Shown here piece after piece: positions 32,568 to 47,200 of a DNA stretch of 64,000 bases (the stretch's first letter is position 1; the number at the start of each line of letters is the position of its first letter). The DNA comes from Enchytraeus crypticus (Eukaryota > Annelida > Clitellata > Enchytraeida > Enchytraeidae). Made by a program: the position numbers and the translations under genes. The notes under the pieces were generated by a model. The model did no database searches and had not been told where the DNA came from. It was given only the letters and a program-made list of their open reading frames with translations. The stretch spans positions 937,001 through 1,001,000 of the forward strand of contig CAJHZI010000425.1 in assembly GCA_905160935.1 (NCBI GenBank). The letters are read 5' to 3'.

Positions 32568-33108
32568 GTGAGTAGATCTGTGATTATGTTTTGTCTTTAT
32601 TCTTTAACTAGCTGTGTCAATTCTGAGTAAAAATAAGCGATATTAGTGACGATTCATCATCGTCATCATCTTCCCTTAAATCCCAGTTTAACCAGTGTCG
32701 GGATACGAATAGACTATATTTTTCATTCGTTTAAGTTTTTGTGGCAATTTCTGGAGCCAAGGCGCGCACCAACCGAATGCCCCTTCTGACGTTGGTGTTA
32801 GTAATGTTTAATAATGATTGTTACAATAGTATTGTATATCGTATCATGTAATTGTAGTGTACAATTGCGAGGTGGCGTTAACATCTGTGTCAGTCTATCT
32901 TACTCTCTGTCTCTCTCTCTCTTTCTCTGTTAGTATAAACTAAGCTAAGCTAATGTAAACGTCAGTTTCTTTACTCGAAAGAGATGTCAGTGACGGACGA
33001 GCCCAGGATTTGAACCCCCACATACTGATCCGCGGTCGAATATCTTACCGACATCACCACTAGCTCCAGCCAGTATTAATTTTCTCTCTCCCTCTCTCTC
33101 TCTCTCTT

Positions 33109-33141
<33 letters not shown>

Positions 33142-33189
33142 TTATTTTAGTGTACTCTTTATCTCTCTCTCATTTTCTATCCTTCTCTC

Positions 33190-33234
<45 letters not shown>

Positions 33235-33571
33235 TAGTGAACTGACTAACAAAAGGTCTATGGCAGGTGGCTCTACAACCTATCTAAATTGTAATGGAAT
33301 AAATGATTATGAATCAATTTGTCAAATTAATTATTGCAGAGGAAATTAAGCATTTCTTGAATTAACGACGTACGCTGAAACTAGGTCAAAATCTATAAAA
33401 CAGCAGTTCGTTTAAATGTTATATCGATCTGTCTTTCTTCAATTGAGAGAAACGATTCTAAAACTCTTTCTTTATTATTACCCATTGACGCCGATAGGTT
33501 TCGTTAATTTATAATGGCATTAAGATATTTTATTTGCCCCTATTCACTGTTATCCATCATTTATGAGAGAT

Positions 33572-33647
<76 letters not shown>

Positions 33648-34073
33648 TCTGAATCAAAGTACTTACAAAGCATATAAATCATGACAGACCACACGCTTAT
33701 CAATATACCTTAATATTTAGTACTAATTAGCAGTACTGTTTTAATTTAGGGATGTGTGTTACGTTACTTAAGAAAGTTACTAATAATAATAATAACAACA
33801 ATTAGAGTGCTACAGTCATCAATGACAACATCGAGCACTATTGAGACAAAATCAAGCCGCCAATCAAAAAAGAAGGTCCAAAAACGGTGCAAATTCCAAA
33901 ATCCAGAAATTCATTTCTTTGTCATTCGTCATTCTACTAAGAAGTAGAATGACGCTCTCGGCTTTAGAGAATTCCCTGGCACAGTTCTTGCGGCATTCAA
34001 AGCCTGCAGAGGTACTTACCTGGTCATTGCTTGTCATCAGCTACTGTATATTCATAACAAGTCTGATGAGAGT

Positions 34074-34129
<56 letters not shown>

Positions 34130-34236
34130 GGGGGGGAGAAGAGAGGGAGGGAAGGAGGAGAGAGAAAGAGAAGGTGTGTGTGAGAGAGAGAGAGAGAGAG
34201 AAAGGGAGAGAGCAGGAGAGAGCTAGAGAACGAGAA

Positions 34237-34275
<39 letters not shown>

Positions 34276-36662
34276 GATGTAATTGTTGCAACTACGAGTG
34301 GATACAATTTTCTCACTAATTTGGATAATACTATAATTGATGTGAAAAGCCTTTAGGATATTAATCTTACGTAGATAGTTGACTAATTGACTATTTCTAT
34401 GGACTACATACATGTACATGTAGATCTGTAAAACCTTTTCATTGCAAAGTCTAGATTTACGTCATTTCTCCAGTAAACACTTGAAGCTAAATTATTGCGG
34501 AATGTTCTCTAGAGAATAGAATAAAAGACAGTAGGTGTATACTATGGAAAGCTAAACGCACACAATTTATCACGGACTGACTTGTACAGAATCAGATATC
34601 TGTCTAGATTTCATTGTGAAGACTCCATTAAAGAGTTAGTGCATAATATCACTGATATAAAATCATAAAATTCTGTAATATTAGAGACTACGTTGAGTGA
34701 TTTACTGACTGATTGAGCTTCCAATGATTAGTTAATTAATGCTTGATTGATGACTTGATCAATTGATCATTAAAATTGATCAATTGATTAAGTATTAACT
34801 GTAAATTAACTAAATCAGTTGATTCATTGATTTATTGAATTTTTAAATGCGACTATGACGCGTAGTCAATAAGCCGCATAAATTAATTAGAAACAGAAGA
34901 TTTTTTGGTATTTTTATTATTTTTTTGAATATCATTAGGCTCCTATTTAATAAATTTCCATCTATCACTTACGATGTATATTCTCCCATTCACCAGATGG
35001 AACAAGCAGTACAGTGTTATACTAGATTAACAACTCTAATGTAAATCTGTCGTAAAACATTTAGTAAAAAGAAACTTTAAGAAACAGCATCTTTTATAGT
35101 AATATCTTGAGCTATCAACACTTTCTAGTGCATAGCCATGCAGCTCATTTACAGTTTTTATCATCGGACCGGCACCGTTTAGAATCCTTTTCTTTCTCTT
35201 CAGTACATATTTTTCAGATCGTTTGGGGTGAATCGATTTGTAGTAACATGTGATGAGGGGGCGGCCCTGACATCATCCTGGTATGATGAAGCGGACGCTA
35301 AACACTTATTATTATTATTTTTTATTATTATTATTTTTATTATTATTTTTTTTACCCCGGTGTAAAGAACCTGGGGTTTGATAAAAACGAGTCAAGCAAT
35401 ATATGCTGAATCGCCGCCCGGCTACTCGAGGTCATCAATCGGCTTAAAAGAATTGTTGAAGCAGACTGCATTAAATCTTTGCAAAGTCATGAAAAGCCTT
35501 TGCCAAAGAAAAGAGGTCTCTCGCTTATCGCCGGTTTGCTCTGCAATAAGTCTGCCTATGCCATGAATTAAGTCAACTCCTTCGGGATTCATCGGGCCCA
35601 TGGTTTCAATGGCCACCGGAACAACTTCATATCCTAACGACAGATCACGGTATTTATCAAACTTCCTAGGGGCGGCATGAACAGCAGCTCCACCGGCTGT
35701 GACTGAAGTCGTATTCGGGTAGGAGTTTGCCATAGTGTCAATGACCGTGACGTCCCAAAACGGTCCCATACGGCACATTTACCGTTGCACCAGGGCACTA
35801 AAGTCATGCCGTCCGGACGCTTGCCGTCTGATCTGGAAAACCCACTTGGTTCCATATAGGAAGGGATTCCTGCTCTTGAAAGTGCTCGCCATATTAAGTC
35901 ATTTAAATTGTGATGGCGAGACATTCTACCTGAGCTTCGTACACATGAGAGGCCGTGGAGACCTAAAGCGTCGACTTCATGACCGTAGGGGCACATGTGA
36001 GGCTCGCAAGTTTTCGCCCTTAAACGGAAACTAACGGCTACTCGAGTCGCCTCATTGTCTAAAAAAAGCCCACAAGAAGCAACAGGGAGAGCGTGATGCC
36101 AGTCGCTGCTTCTTTTGGTTGATACAGATAGGAGTCGTTCTCTGTCTACTGCATTGGACTGGGATTCTAACAGACTGTTATAAATCCGATCCACTATAGG
36201 ACGGTCCCATGATTTCTGGTTACTGACTGAGGTAGAAGGTGGAGCACTGGAGGTGAGACTTTTGGACCAAACTGACAACGCAAAGTCAATGGATCTATCG
36301 ATTTATTATTTTTATTTTTATTATTATTTTATTATTATTATTATTTTTTTAAATGCCCTGGGCTGTAAAGGGCCCTGGGCTAAAAAAATAAGATAAAAGA
36401 GACTTTATTTAATTAAAAGTTTAAAAAAGCGATTAAAATTATTCCTCTGCACTCTGGGAAGCCGCTTTAGCCAAAGTGCCACTGAAGCAGACTGAATTGA
36501 ATCGCTGGAGAGCAATAGACAATCGCTGCCACAGAAAAGATTTTTCGCGCTTATCACCAGTAATGGTGCTGGTCCTCCTGCCTATTTCGTCATTAAAGTC
36601 TGATGCGAGAGAGTTGATGGGGCCCAGGGTCTCAAAGGCAATAGGCATGAAGATATAGTAAG

Positions 36663-36711
<49 letters not shown>

Positions 36712-38545
36712 GTAGGAACTCTGTATCAGAGGCAGACATTTTTACACTTTCATAGCGCTCACTGTTAACAGGCTTCATGGTCATTAAGAGTTTATTTGAG
36801 TTTACTGCTTGATGTGTCTTATTCATTCTGTAATAGGTATTTATTTGCAATTGGTGTTTTACTATAAATTATTATTTTATTTTATGCATATATTACATTA
36901 CTAATTCATTATACTTTTCCTGTCGATTAGCTTCAAAGGTTCAATCAAATAAATCAATTCATCAATTCAGACTGTCATTAATATCTCTGCCCCAGTTTGA
37001 CGTCGCTTTCTTATTTAAAACAAGGCTGCTGTTTAGCATTTCATAGTGATGATGATGGTAGCGATGATGATGATGATAATGATGACGACGATGATGATGA
37101 TAATGATGACGACGATGATGATGATAATGATGTTGTTGATAATGATGATGATCATTCACACATTTTTGCAAAGACAAGATAAAACAATTTTTTGGTGGAT
37201 CAACTATTTTATTTGATATTCCAGCAATGGCGACGAGATATGCCTACTCTAATTGCCATCGTGTCCTTGATTCCATATCGCAGAGTAAGCGCACGATTCG
37301 AATATTGAGTCGAGAAAAAACGGAATTAATGACGCCGAGATAGCTCGCTTGAAATACAGCCTTGATTTACTTGAGCATTCAACTATTTCTTTTCAGATTC
37401 TCAGATTAATTATAAGTAGAACGGATGAGAGTCAAGGATAGAAAAAGCCAAGGTTAACGTCAGTTTCCTCACTCGAAAGCGATGTCAGTGACGGGCGAGC
37501 CCAGGATTTGAACCCCGCACATACTGATCCGCGGTCGAGTGTCTTGCTGACTTCGCTACTGACTCCAGCCAGTGAAATAACTGAAAGTATAAAGTTCTGC
37601 ACAAAAACTTGCGGGTGTCTAACGAATTTTTTCTGAATTTTACGAGGCGATTATGAATGAACTAAGAAGGCAATAGAAAATCACATAACACGTAGCCATG
37701 TTTTCACAAGTATCAGGAAGGCTAATTGGAATTTGGATTTCGGTAAGGTAGAGCCGTGCTTAGCAAGTAACCTAGCTATTGAAAAGTAATTCATAGCTAT
37801 GCATGAACGTTCTGCAATACAAGTGCGGATAAAAAATCTGCATGCGTGGCGTGCACCTGGTAACTTCCATTCAACAGACATCGGCAGGCATGTATTACCC
37901 CTTTTTATTTGATATAGTTCATTTATTTAATGGGGAAATATTCTCTAATGTTATTCTGTGACGCTATATCACGTAATTTATCTCGTGTTTAAGCTGATTC
38001 AGAGTCATCCGAGAGAAACAAGCTTCTCTCACTGCGAAAGGTAGGATCTAACGTCGGCTTTATGGCATAATGCGATGGCTTTTTTCTAACTCTTCGTGTG
38101 TAAAATTGCAACACTGGTCACAAAGATCTTTGAGTAGCACAGTTGTAGAATACGAATAGAAATCATAAATTGTTAGCTGACAATCACCGGTGCAGCAGAA
38201 TTGATTCGGTGGTTGCACCGTGAAGTGATAATAGTCTAGAAAAACACTTTTGCCATACTTGATATTAGCTTTTCTCTGAGTGTGTCTACTATAGAGAGAA
38301 ATGATACTGGTTTGACGAACTTTTTGCATTAATTCATTAATTTAACAAGCAAATGGCTCTCGATTTGTATCAAAATACTGGATTGATATATAATATTGAT
38401 TTTGATGTATACGATGAAAAATTTAAACGAATGGAAATTCTCATATAGGGGATTGACTGATGGATGATATGATGTTGGACAGAGAGGATTTGAGACAGTC
38501 TATTCTTATCCCGACCCTAGTTAAACTGGGATTCAAGGAAAGATG

Positions 38546-38595
<50 letters not shown>

Positions 38596-41500
38596 GATTG
38601 ATGAGTATGATGAATGTGTGGCAGAGGTTGTGGCGTAAGCAGGGATATATAGCGGCGGAAGAAGTATTCCACATCCGGTCTCTGCAATATCCTCCCAGTG
38701 ATCATAACCTGGAGGTCATTGTACGAATGTTGTCATTGTACGAATGACTGGATCTATTCCACACCCACGTCAGCTGGAATAGATCCAGTCATTATATAGC
38801 GCTCCATGGAGGATAGACGATAATTACCTCTAGCCTGTGATGTAGCAGAGAAGTGGCGGACTCTGAACCCATGTAAGCCACTGATCACAATGCCTGAACA
38901 GTTTTCTACTCTCTCTCTCTCTCTCTCTCTTTGTGCACTGCCTACTGTCAGGTCCATGGTATATAAAGCCTCCACTCTTCCCTGTCTTTCTCTTTTCTCT
39001 TCATTTCCACAAACGAGTGGGACTTTAATTTTTCTAGTCTATTAGCCTGAAATAGATACTACAGAGTAACTAATCGACAGAGAGTCGACCGGTTACTGAG
39101 TCTAAAGTGCGGTTCAGCGAAACCTGATATTTCTTCAAATGATGACTTAGAAATAGAAGATTGCATTACGTTTTTATTTTTTCAAACTCTTGTATATATA
39201 TACTTGACTGATTTAGTTTTTGGTCTAATTCAAACCACAATATCCATGTCAATAGAACTACATATAGATATTCAGTAGGCAAACAATATCCGCATTCAGA
39301 CATTGCTGGTTTCATAAAACAGGCGCCACCCCTTGAAGGGATTCTACCTTTTCAATCGCAGTCTCTAGTAAGTTCATGACGTTACCATTCTGAGTATATT
39401 TATACCTGCCTAATTTAGTCTTTATCACCGCACAAATCCTATCTTCTCTCTACTCAGAACATCTAATTGACGAATTTTCTTCGTGCTTTGAAATCTATAT
39501 TTTCCTTTCCTCTGGAGGCCAGGTTTAGCGGAGATAATTCCATTTCCATATATTTGCTATTTTTCGAACTTCATGGTAATTGATTTTTCTCCAGCTAGCT
39601 GTAATTTCCACTCAAACATAGATACTTTATGTTAAGATAAATTACAAAATTATCCGCATTCAGCTGTTAAGACTCAAGATATTGATATTTTCATTCGTAA
39701 ATTAGCAATAAACGTAAAATGATGATTCCTTGATATTTCCATTTGGATAGCAATTTAGCCATCTCAGACAGTGAAAATAAATATAAAATTGATTGCTTGC
39801 TTAGTTTTATTATTTATTTGATGTCTTATTTCTATATTTAATTTGATGTCTAAAATACAAACCGCAGTAAAATAAAAGAGTTAACATATTTTTTGGAAAA
39901 TTAATTAATTTATATTGTATAAAGATAGAATAATTACAAATGGAGATCTGAGAGGTTGAACGATATAATGGTAACGGCGTCATGCTGCAAATTATGTCGT
40001 ATTTATTTGTACACGTCATAAAAACTTTCAAAATTCTAAAAATATAATTCAGAACAATTAAAAGCAAGAATTCAATACTGTTATTGAAAGCAATATAAAA
40101 AGCAAAACAGAACGACATGTTTTTATTAATATCAAATTTTAAATCTTGCAGGTTAATTTCAAAGATGATTTTATGAATTAGATGCGAAACAGTTGTTTTC
40201 ATTGCTTATATAAAATAGCAAATTGTTGCCGAAACCAGAGCTTCTGATCTTCATAATTTTTATAAATGTTAAATTACATGCAGTCTATCGGAACTTATGG
40301 TCGCTGCCAATTTTTATCATCTTGCACCTATATGTCTTTGTTAAAACGAGTAGTAAGTCTACACAGTGAATATTCATGCTTACATCTTTACTTTATAGTG
40401 ACAAAATGTCAGGCAGTCGACATCAATATTTACACATCAATATGCAATTAAGTGCAAAGTCTTTACTGTCCAACTCTAAAAATGATAGATTTCTCACAGG
40501 CATATCAAAACACATCACTAGGTTAGTCCAATTATACCTGTAGTAGATAAGATACACTGTAGTTTTAGATAACTGTCCTAATTATGAGTTGACTTTGTAA
40601 AATACGGCAGATATCTATTATAAACATAAATGCATGTCAAATACAGGGAAAATATCATAAATAAAGGTATTTTAGTCTATGTCACACTCGTTCAGTTAGT
40701 TGATGCTAGAAAAATATCTCGGCTGAGAACGTCCTAAGTTATATACGTTGAACCTGTACTAAAGGACCCAGGGGATTTTTCATTCAAAGCTGTCAACTCT
40801 AGGTCTTCTAAGAAGATGGTCGTCCATCCATGTGCTAACCAGGCTTAACCTAGCTTAACTGCGTTTATTGTCGCGCAGCTTAACCAACGACATTAAATCT
40901 CGCAACTAAACATAAATGAGCATCAGGTAGAAATGCAGTGGATATTTAACAACAGCACACTTGCGTTACGCTCATTGATATCTGGTGTACACACGCTCAG
41001 AGATATCTGATGTACATATGATCATAGACATCTGATGTACATATGATCATATATATCTTATGTACATATGATCATAGATATCTGATGTACATATGATCAT
41101 AGATATGTGATGCAGTCATAAACATGCAGTCATACACATGCAGTCATACACATGCAGTCATACACATGCAGTCATACACATGCAGTCGTACACATGCAGT
41201 CATACACATGCAGCCATGCACATGCAGCCATACACATGCAGTCATACACATGCAGTCATACACATGCAGTCATACACATGCAGCCATACTCATGCAGTCG
41301 TAAGTGCTTAATATTGACTTCCACAACCCGCACAAGAGCACTAGTTTCACCTACAGTTGAAAGATTTGCCTGAGACGACCATGACATCGCCAGTCCACGT
41401 CAGGTTCACCATGATGTAATTCAAGACCCTCACGTCGGGTGAAGAAAAGTACGTTAAAATCCTGATTGATAAGTGCTAAACTAATAGAAACATTATGAAC

Positions 41501-44500
41501 AGTTTTAATGATATAGAACCTAGCTAAAATCTCCATCTCTTCAATAGTATCATTTTATTCCATAATATAAGTACTATCTATCCTATTCAGTAATAGGCCT
41601 ATATTAAGCAACGTACTGGTTTTAGGATAGTACTATGATGGTTTTAGGATAGTACTATGATGGTTTTAGGATTGTATTATGATGGTTTTAGGATTGTATT
41701 ATGATGGTTTTAGGATTGCATTATGATGGTTTTAGGATTGTATTATGATGGTTTTAGGATTGTATTATGATGGTTTTAGGATTGTACTATGATGGTTTTA
41801 GGATTGTATTATGATGGTTTTAGGATTGTATTATGATGGTTTTAGGATTGTATTCGGATGGCTTTAGGATAGCATAAGGATAGCTCTAGGAGATTTTGTT
41901 AGTCAGTCGGCTCGTTAAGTTAAGCCGTCGTGATGTGAAGCCATGTGCTTCTGAGCTTGACATGAAGCAATCTTGAGTGTATGCTACTCTGCAGTCTCCA
42001 TCTGAATTAGCCGGAAGCAGTCATATACAACGTAATCAGGTAATGGCGATCAAGAGGATGGGGGGGGGCGGCTTATGCCCATTTTATTATTAACTAAAAC
42101 TTTAGCCGATATTGTTATCTTTGACTTTTAGCGGCCAATATATAAAAAATATTTATCACTACTTTAATTCAATATTCCCCAGATTGAATTTGTCAAAATC
42201 ACCAAATACACGAAGAAGTATCACATAGTGACGTGAGAACTGTAACAAGTCGAGTCGATCTCATTTCTCACGCTGAGGTAGCACTGTGTATAGTGATATA
42301 GAACACTGTAGAGTGGTGACACTGTAGAGTGGTAGCACTGCAGAGTGGTAGCATTGTCTGTAGAGTGGTAGCACTGTAGAGTTGTAACACTGTAGAGTGG
42401 TAACACTGTAGAGTGGTAGCACTGCAGAGTGGTAGCATTGTCTGTAGAGTGGTAGCACTGTAGAGTTGTAAAACTGTAGAGTGGTAACACTGTAGTGTTA
42501 GCATTGTAGAGTGGTAACACTGTAGAGTGGTAGCACTTTAGAGTGGTAACACTGTAGAGTGGTAGCATTGTAGAGTGGTAGCATTGTAGAGTGGTAACAG
42601 TGTAGAGTGGTAGCACTGTAGAGTGGTAGCACTATAGAGTGGTAGCATTGTAGAGTGGTAACAGTGTAGAGTGGTTATTCGGTAGATAACGTGAATCGTT
42701 GGAAATATAAAGTATTTTATTCACTAGTAATGCAAGTGTAAATGTATAGGCAAATCATAATATAATTACATGTATACAGCTTTCAGAATTATTAGATTAG
42801 TCTTTAACCAAATCAGTTGTAAAAAGTTCAATAATCAATCAATCAATAAGAATTTAACGTCCGGTTCCTCGCCATAAGGCAATATCAGGGACGTCTCTGA
42901 TAGGATAGGATTTTTGTTTTTCTTATGGATAGCCTAATGTAGAGATTTTGGATAAATACACATTTGTCAAAAATCGTCCAAGACAACCTCAAGCACCAGG
43001 AAGATAAAGAGAGGATGTAGACTTAGGTTGACCTTCTAAGTGTCAGACATTTTATTCTCCGACTGACTCATCTGGCAAAAGAAAAAATTTCCAACTCAAA
43101 ATGTAGTATTTTAAATTTTTAATTCAAGGAACGTCAAGGAGTATTTGAGTGGCTAACAACTGATAGTTAATGTTAGATAACTATTTAACATTTCATCTCT
43201 CATTAGTTTAATATGACGACATGTTATAGCTAGTTACAATACGCTATGCATAATATTTTAGAATATTTTAACGGATTATAGATATTTTAACAGACATTTC
43301 TCTGCTTAGTTTAATACTTTGACATTGTAACTCAAGTACTTCAATAGGGATAATTTAACATTTCGAGCTGATTATAGGCGATTCAGTGGATCAACAATTC
43401 ATTAGGATGGCTTGCTGTTTGAACGTTCAAGGTTCTGTGGAATCCGGGGATTTAGACCTTAAATCTCTAGCAATCAAGGACAGTTCTAGCAGCGGTAAAA
43501 AGGATTCAAATGGTAACCATTCAATGCACGTTACTATAGTTCTATCCATTTAATATAAGTATTAATGATATAAGGAGTAATGATAAGCCGATAAGTAGCA
43601 ATGATGTAAGTAGTAATGATGTAAGTAGTAATGATATAAGTATTAATGATATATCAGTTGAAATATAAGTAGTAAACAGGATAGTTTGGGTAAACAGGAT
43701 AGTTTGGGTAAACAGGACAGCTTTGGTAAACAGGATAGTTTGGGTAAACAGGATAGTTTGGGTAAACAGGACAGCTTTGGTAAACAGGATAGTTTGGGTA
43801 AACAGGATAGTTTTCTCAGGTAATGACGCCCCTGCCCAGTAAATGTTTGTCGAAGCTGAGGAAGGCACAGGGGGCCCACCTCGTCCCCAAGAATTCCCCA
43901 AGAAAATTTTATAAAATAACAAGAATGCTAGATGATTTAAAGTGCTACTCATATGTAGACATGTCGAGGAAAACAGAAGAGTGGAGGCGTTATGTACCAT
44001 GGACCTACCAGTAGGCAGGGCGCTAAGAGAGAGATAAGTAGTAATGCAACAAGTAATATCATGCCACAAATGCCTCTCCTGTTTATTGTACGCGTGTTAT
44101 AAATCTCTACTTAATAAATATTTGATTTTAGTTTAATGCGGACATGCAAATGTTACTGATTACAAAAGTAGTTATTCTAGTTTAGTTTTAGTAGCATTCG
44201 AGAGATGTTATAAGTAAGTTCATTTAATAAATTGTGTAGTTGTCATCGAAAGACATAGGAACAATCGATTCATCAAATCATTCTTCATCAGTCAATCGAA
44301 TCAGTCTTCATCAAATGCGGCATTTTATCCGATAATTATAAAAGTTAACAATATAATTACATTCTCTGTCTGACAATTAATTGAAGTTTGCCGTTCAGTT
44401 TTCATAAATAAGTGTTGCGATACTTCAGTAATGCCACAGAGGAAGCTACAAAGCCGTTAGCGCCTACATGTATTTCGATATGAGAATTATTTACGGTGAG

Positions 44501-46572
44501 GTAATGGTGAAAATCTAGAATTTTGTTACTTTAATGTATCTTGAGCAAAAAGCGGATCAAATTATTATGGTTAGCCTATGGGTTATTTGATGGGTTATAA
44601 TAAACGTTTAAACGTTAGACGCCTAGGTAAAAATGTAACGGTTAGATATGTACGTATGTAAAATGGCGTGAGGGTCAACTCTCCTTAAGAAACGTAAATG
44701 AATAAATGTACACGTATCTCTTTAAAGTATTAAACTAACTTATTAAAAGTACTAGTAGAGTTTTTATCATTTTATTTATTTAGTTCAAATGTATTTAATT
44801 CAATTTGCGATCATCGTGTGAGGCATAAAACATGTCATTGCAGAATTAAGACGTATTTTTCTGAGACAACTCGTATTGTACCTCAGTAAACAAATAGATG
44901 ACACAAAAGTTTCCATTACATGTAAAGCATATCTGTGACGATTAATGCTCGCATTATACAACATGGATTATGATTGATTCGTTTAGTTGACCCTGAATGA
45001 AGCTTATGAGAGAGAAATCCCAGAACACTGCAGACGATGTTGCCGTAAACAATATGCATAACTATTTTCTGCATCTTCTCACAACCCAGACCACAGATCT
45101 ATGCCGTGGATCAGAACTATGGCCCAAATTTCTGCAATAAATCTCTACTAACTTTAGGATTACAATACTTTAAGCTGTAATGATTTAAAGTTCGCTCGTC
45201 CGATGTGGGTTGAGCTAATTGCATAACTAATTAGTCTACAAATTTAATTATGAGCTTATCTTCAGGTTGAGAGGAGACCGAAGAATAAGGTAGGCCTACT
45301 CTATAAGTAGGTAGGTTGTAGTGTGTTTAACGTCAAGGTTCAGAAGCATAACGCTTCTCTTCAAGAAGACTGGACACACTCGAGCTACAGTCACAAAGAT
45401 TAAGGTAACAGTAAGTTACTGGCAAAACATAATAGGCCTATTAATTTTATGAAAGCACTAGAAGTAATTGAATAGTTTTAATTTATATATTTATGGTACT
45501 TTGTTTAATTACATTCACATGTTCAGCTACAGTATGGACCGTGGATGGATTGGAGAGTCAGGGACTCGATGATGACTCCGCTAATTCCATCAGTCCATCT
45601 TCCACTTCCGTCACAGCAAACGACAAGTTTCTACTCTGGACGGTGAGAGATTTTAAAGATTTAAGTAAATAAATGAAAGATTTAATTAGTAAGATTAGTA
45701 ATTAGTAAGATAAGATTTAATTAGATTTAATTTTATTTAGTAACTTAAAGATTAAATCAATTAAATTAAAGATTTAAGCAATTAAATTAAAGATTTAATG
45801 ACGTAAATTAAAGATTTAAATAAGTAAATTAGAGATTTAATTAAGTAAATATTGAATTTAATGAATTAGTTAATCAATTAATCAATTAATAAATTAAGTA
45901 TCCCCGCTTTGTGTCCGGGCTGTTTGAATAATCGACCAACCGGTGACTGCACGTGTCGTAGAAGGCGACTAAAGCAATAAGATCCACACCAACGTCAGAA
46001 ATGGCATTCGGTTGATGAGCGTCTAGGCTCCAGAAATTGTTGCAAAATTTCCTAATCCCCGACCCTAGTTAAACTAGGATTCCTGGGAAGATGATGAAGA
46101 TGAAGTTGTATAACCAGATCGGAAAAGTCAGGCTGTTTCCTACAATAGACATTTAATTACAAATTAGCTACTGCAGACACGCATGACCTTGAGAAACTGT
46201 GCATATTTCATAAGCTACGCCATCTGCTTGAACTTTTATCGCAAATTATCTTGAATCTCAAAAGTGATTAATAGCACAAAAACATTGCTGTGTCCGGGCC
46301 ACTTCAGAATAGACTGTGCGTATACAGCGGGTATCGGTAGAGGAGACTAAATAAGAGAAGTGAACGTCAATCTCAGAATCCTTGTTTGACAAGTCAAAGT
46401 ATTCCCCACATGAATTTATTTATATATTCTTTATTTTTTCATGTGTGTTGTAATGTAGATTATGTTAGTTTGTCACTGTTGTATTAATATGCTGTCTTTT
46501 GGAGAAATAAAGATATATATATATATATATATATATATCTATATATATTATACTTATATATATTATATATAT

Positions 46573-46608
<36 letters not shown>

Positions 46609-46784
46609 AAGGGTGTGCATTAAAAAATTATCCTCCTAGCACAATTGCGATAGCTTAGTCAATCCTTAATATTTCGCCTTGAAATTTTAAGGTTCTCTTG
46701 TGGAGGAATTTAGCCACAAGCGGACCATATTTTGTAAAAATATCTTTAAAGGAACCGGAGTTATCCAAGTTTTTGCAAAAAACA

Positions 46785-46828
<44 letters not shown>

Positions 46829-47140
46829 ACTTTTCACATGAAAAGATGCACTTGCAGATCAATGATGTGCTCTTTAGTCAGCAGAGGTAAAACTGAGAGT
46901 AGTAATGTGCTCCGTGGATTTATCATTTCACTGATAACTCAGTGTGAAAAAAGCTGAAAAGTAACAGGATATGAAAATGTCCTTGATGTTCTCTCTTTTG
47001 AAGAAGTAGCGTCTATATACATGTTAGTACTTGAAGATGTAGTAGGCCGATTATGTTCAATTGATATTAAATGGAAATTTACATAGAGAAGGTTGTAAAT
47101 AGAAGAATATAATACTTTTATTTAATAACTTATTAACTAA

Positions 47141-47200
<60 letters not shown>

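Noticed and set aside
33841-34419. Open frames of 171 and 131 codons
   Set aside because: They run through a LINE 3' fragment and a (GA)n tract; the products are Arg/Glu or Ser/Leu repeats.
37046-37153. CRISPR-like regular repeats
   Set aside because: The GAT-rich and other arrays are directly tandem with no unique spacers; CRISPR is not expected in an animal genome.
41152-41373. 73-codon frame of His/Ser/Cys repeats
   Set aside because: 14-bp tandem array, not a gene.
42221-42616. 131-codon open frame on the minus strand
   Set aside because: Created by the 16-bp minisatellite, whose period is not a multiple of three but lacks stops in this phase; no protein feature.
43542-44069. 175-codon minus-strand frame
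   Set aside because: Most of it is the 18-bp array plus a family E end; there is no recognisable domain or splice logic.
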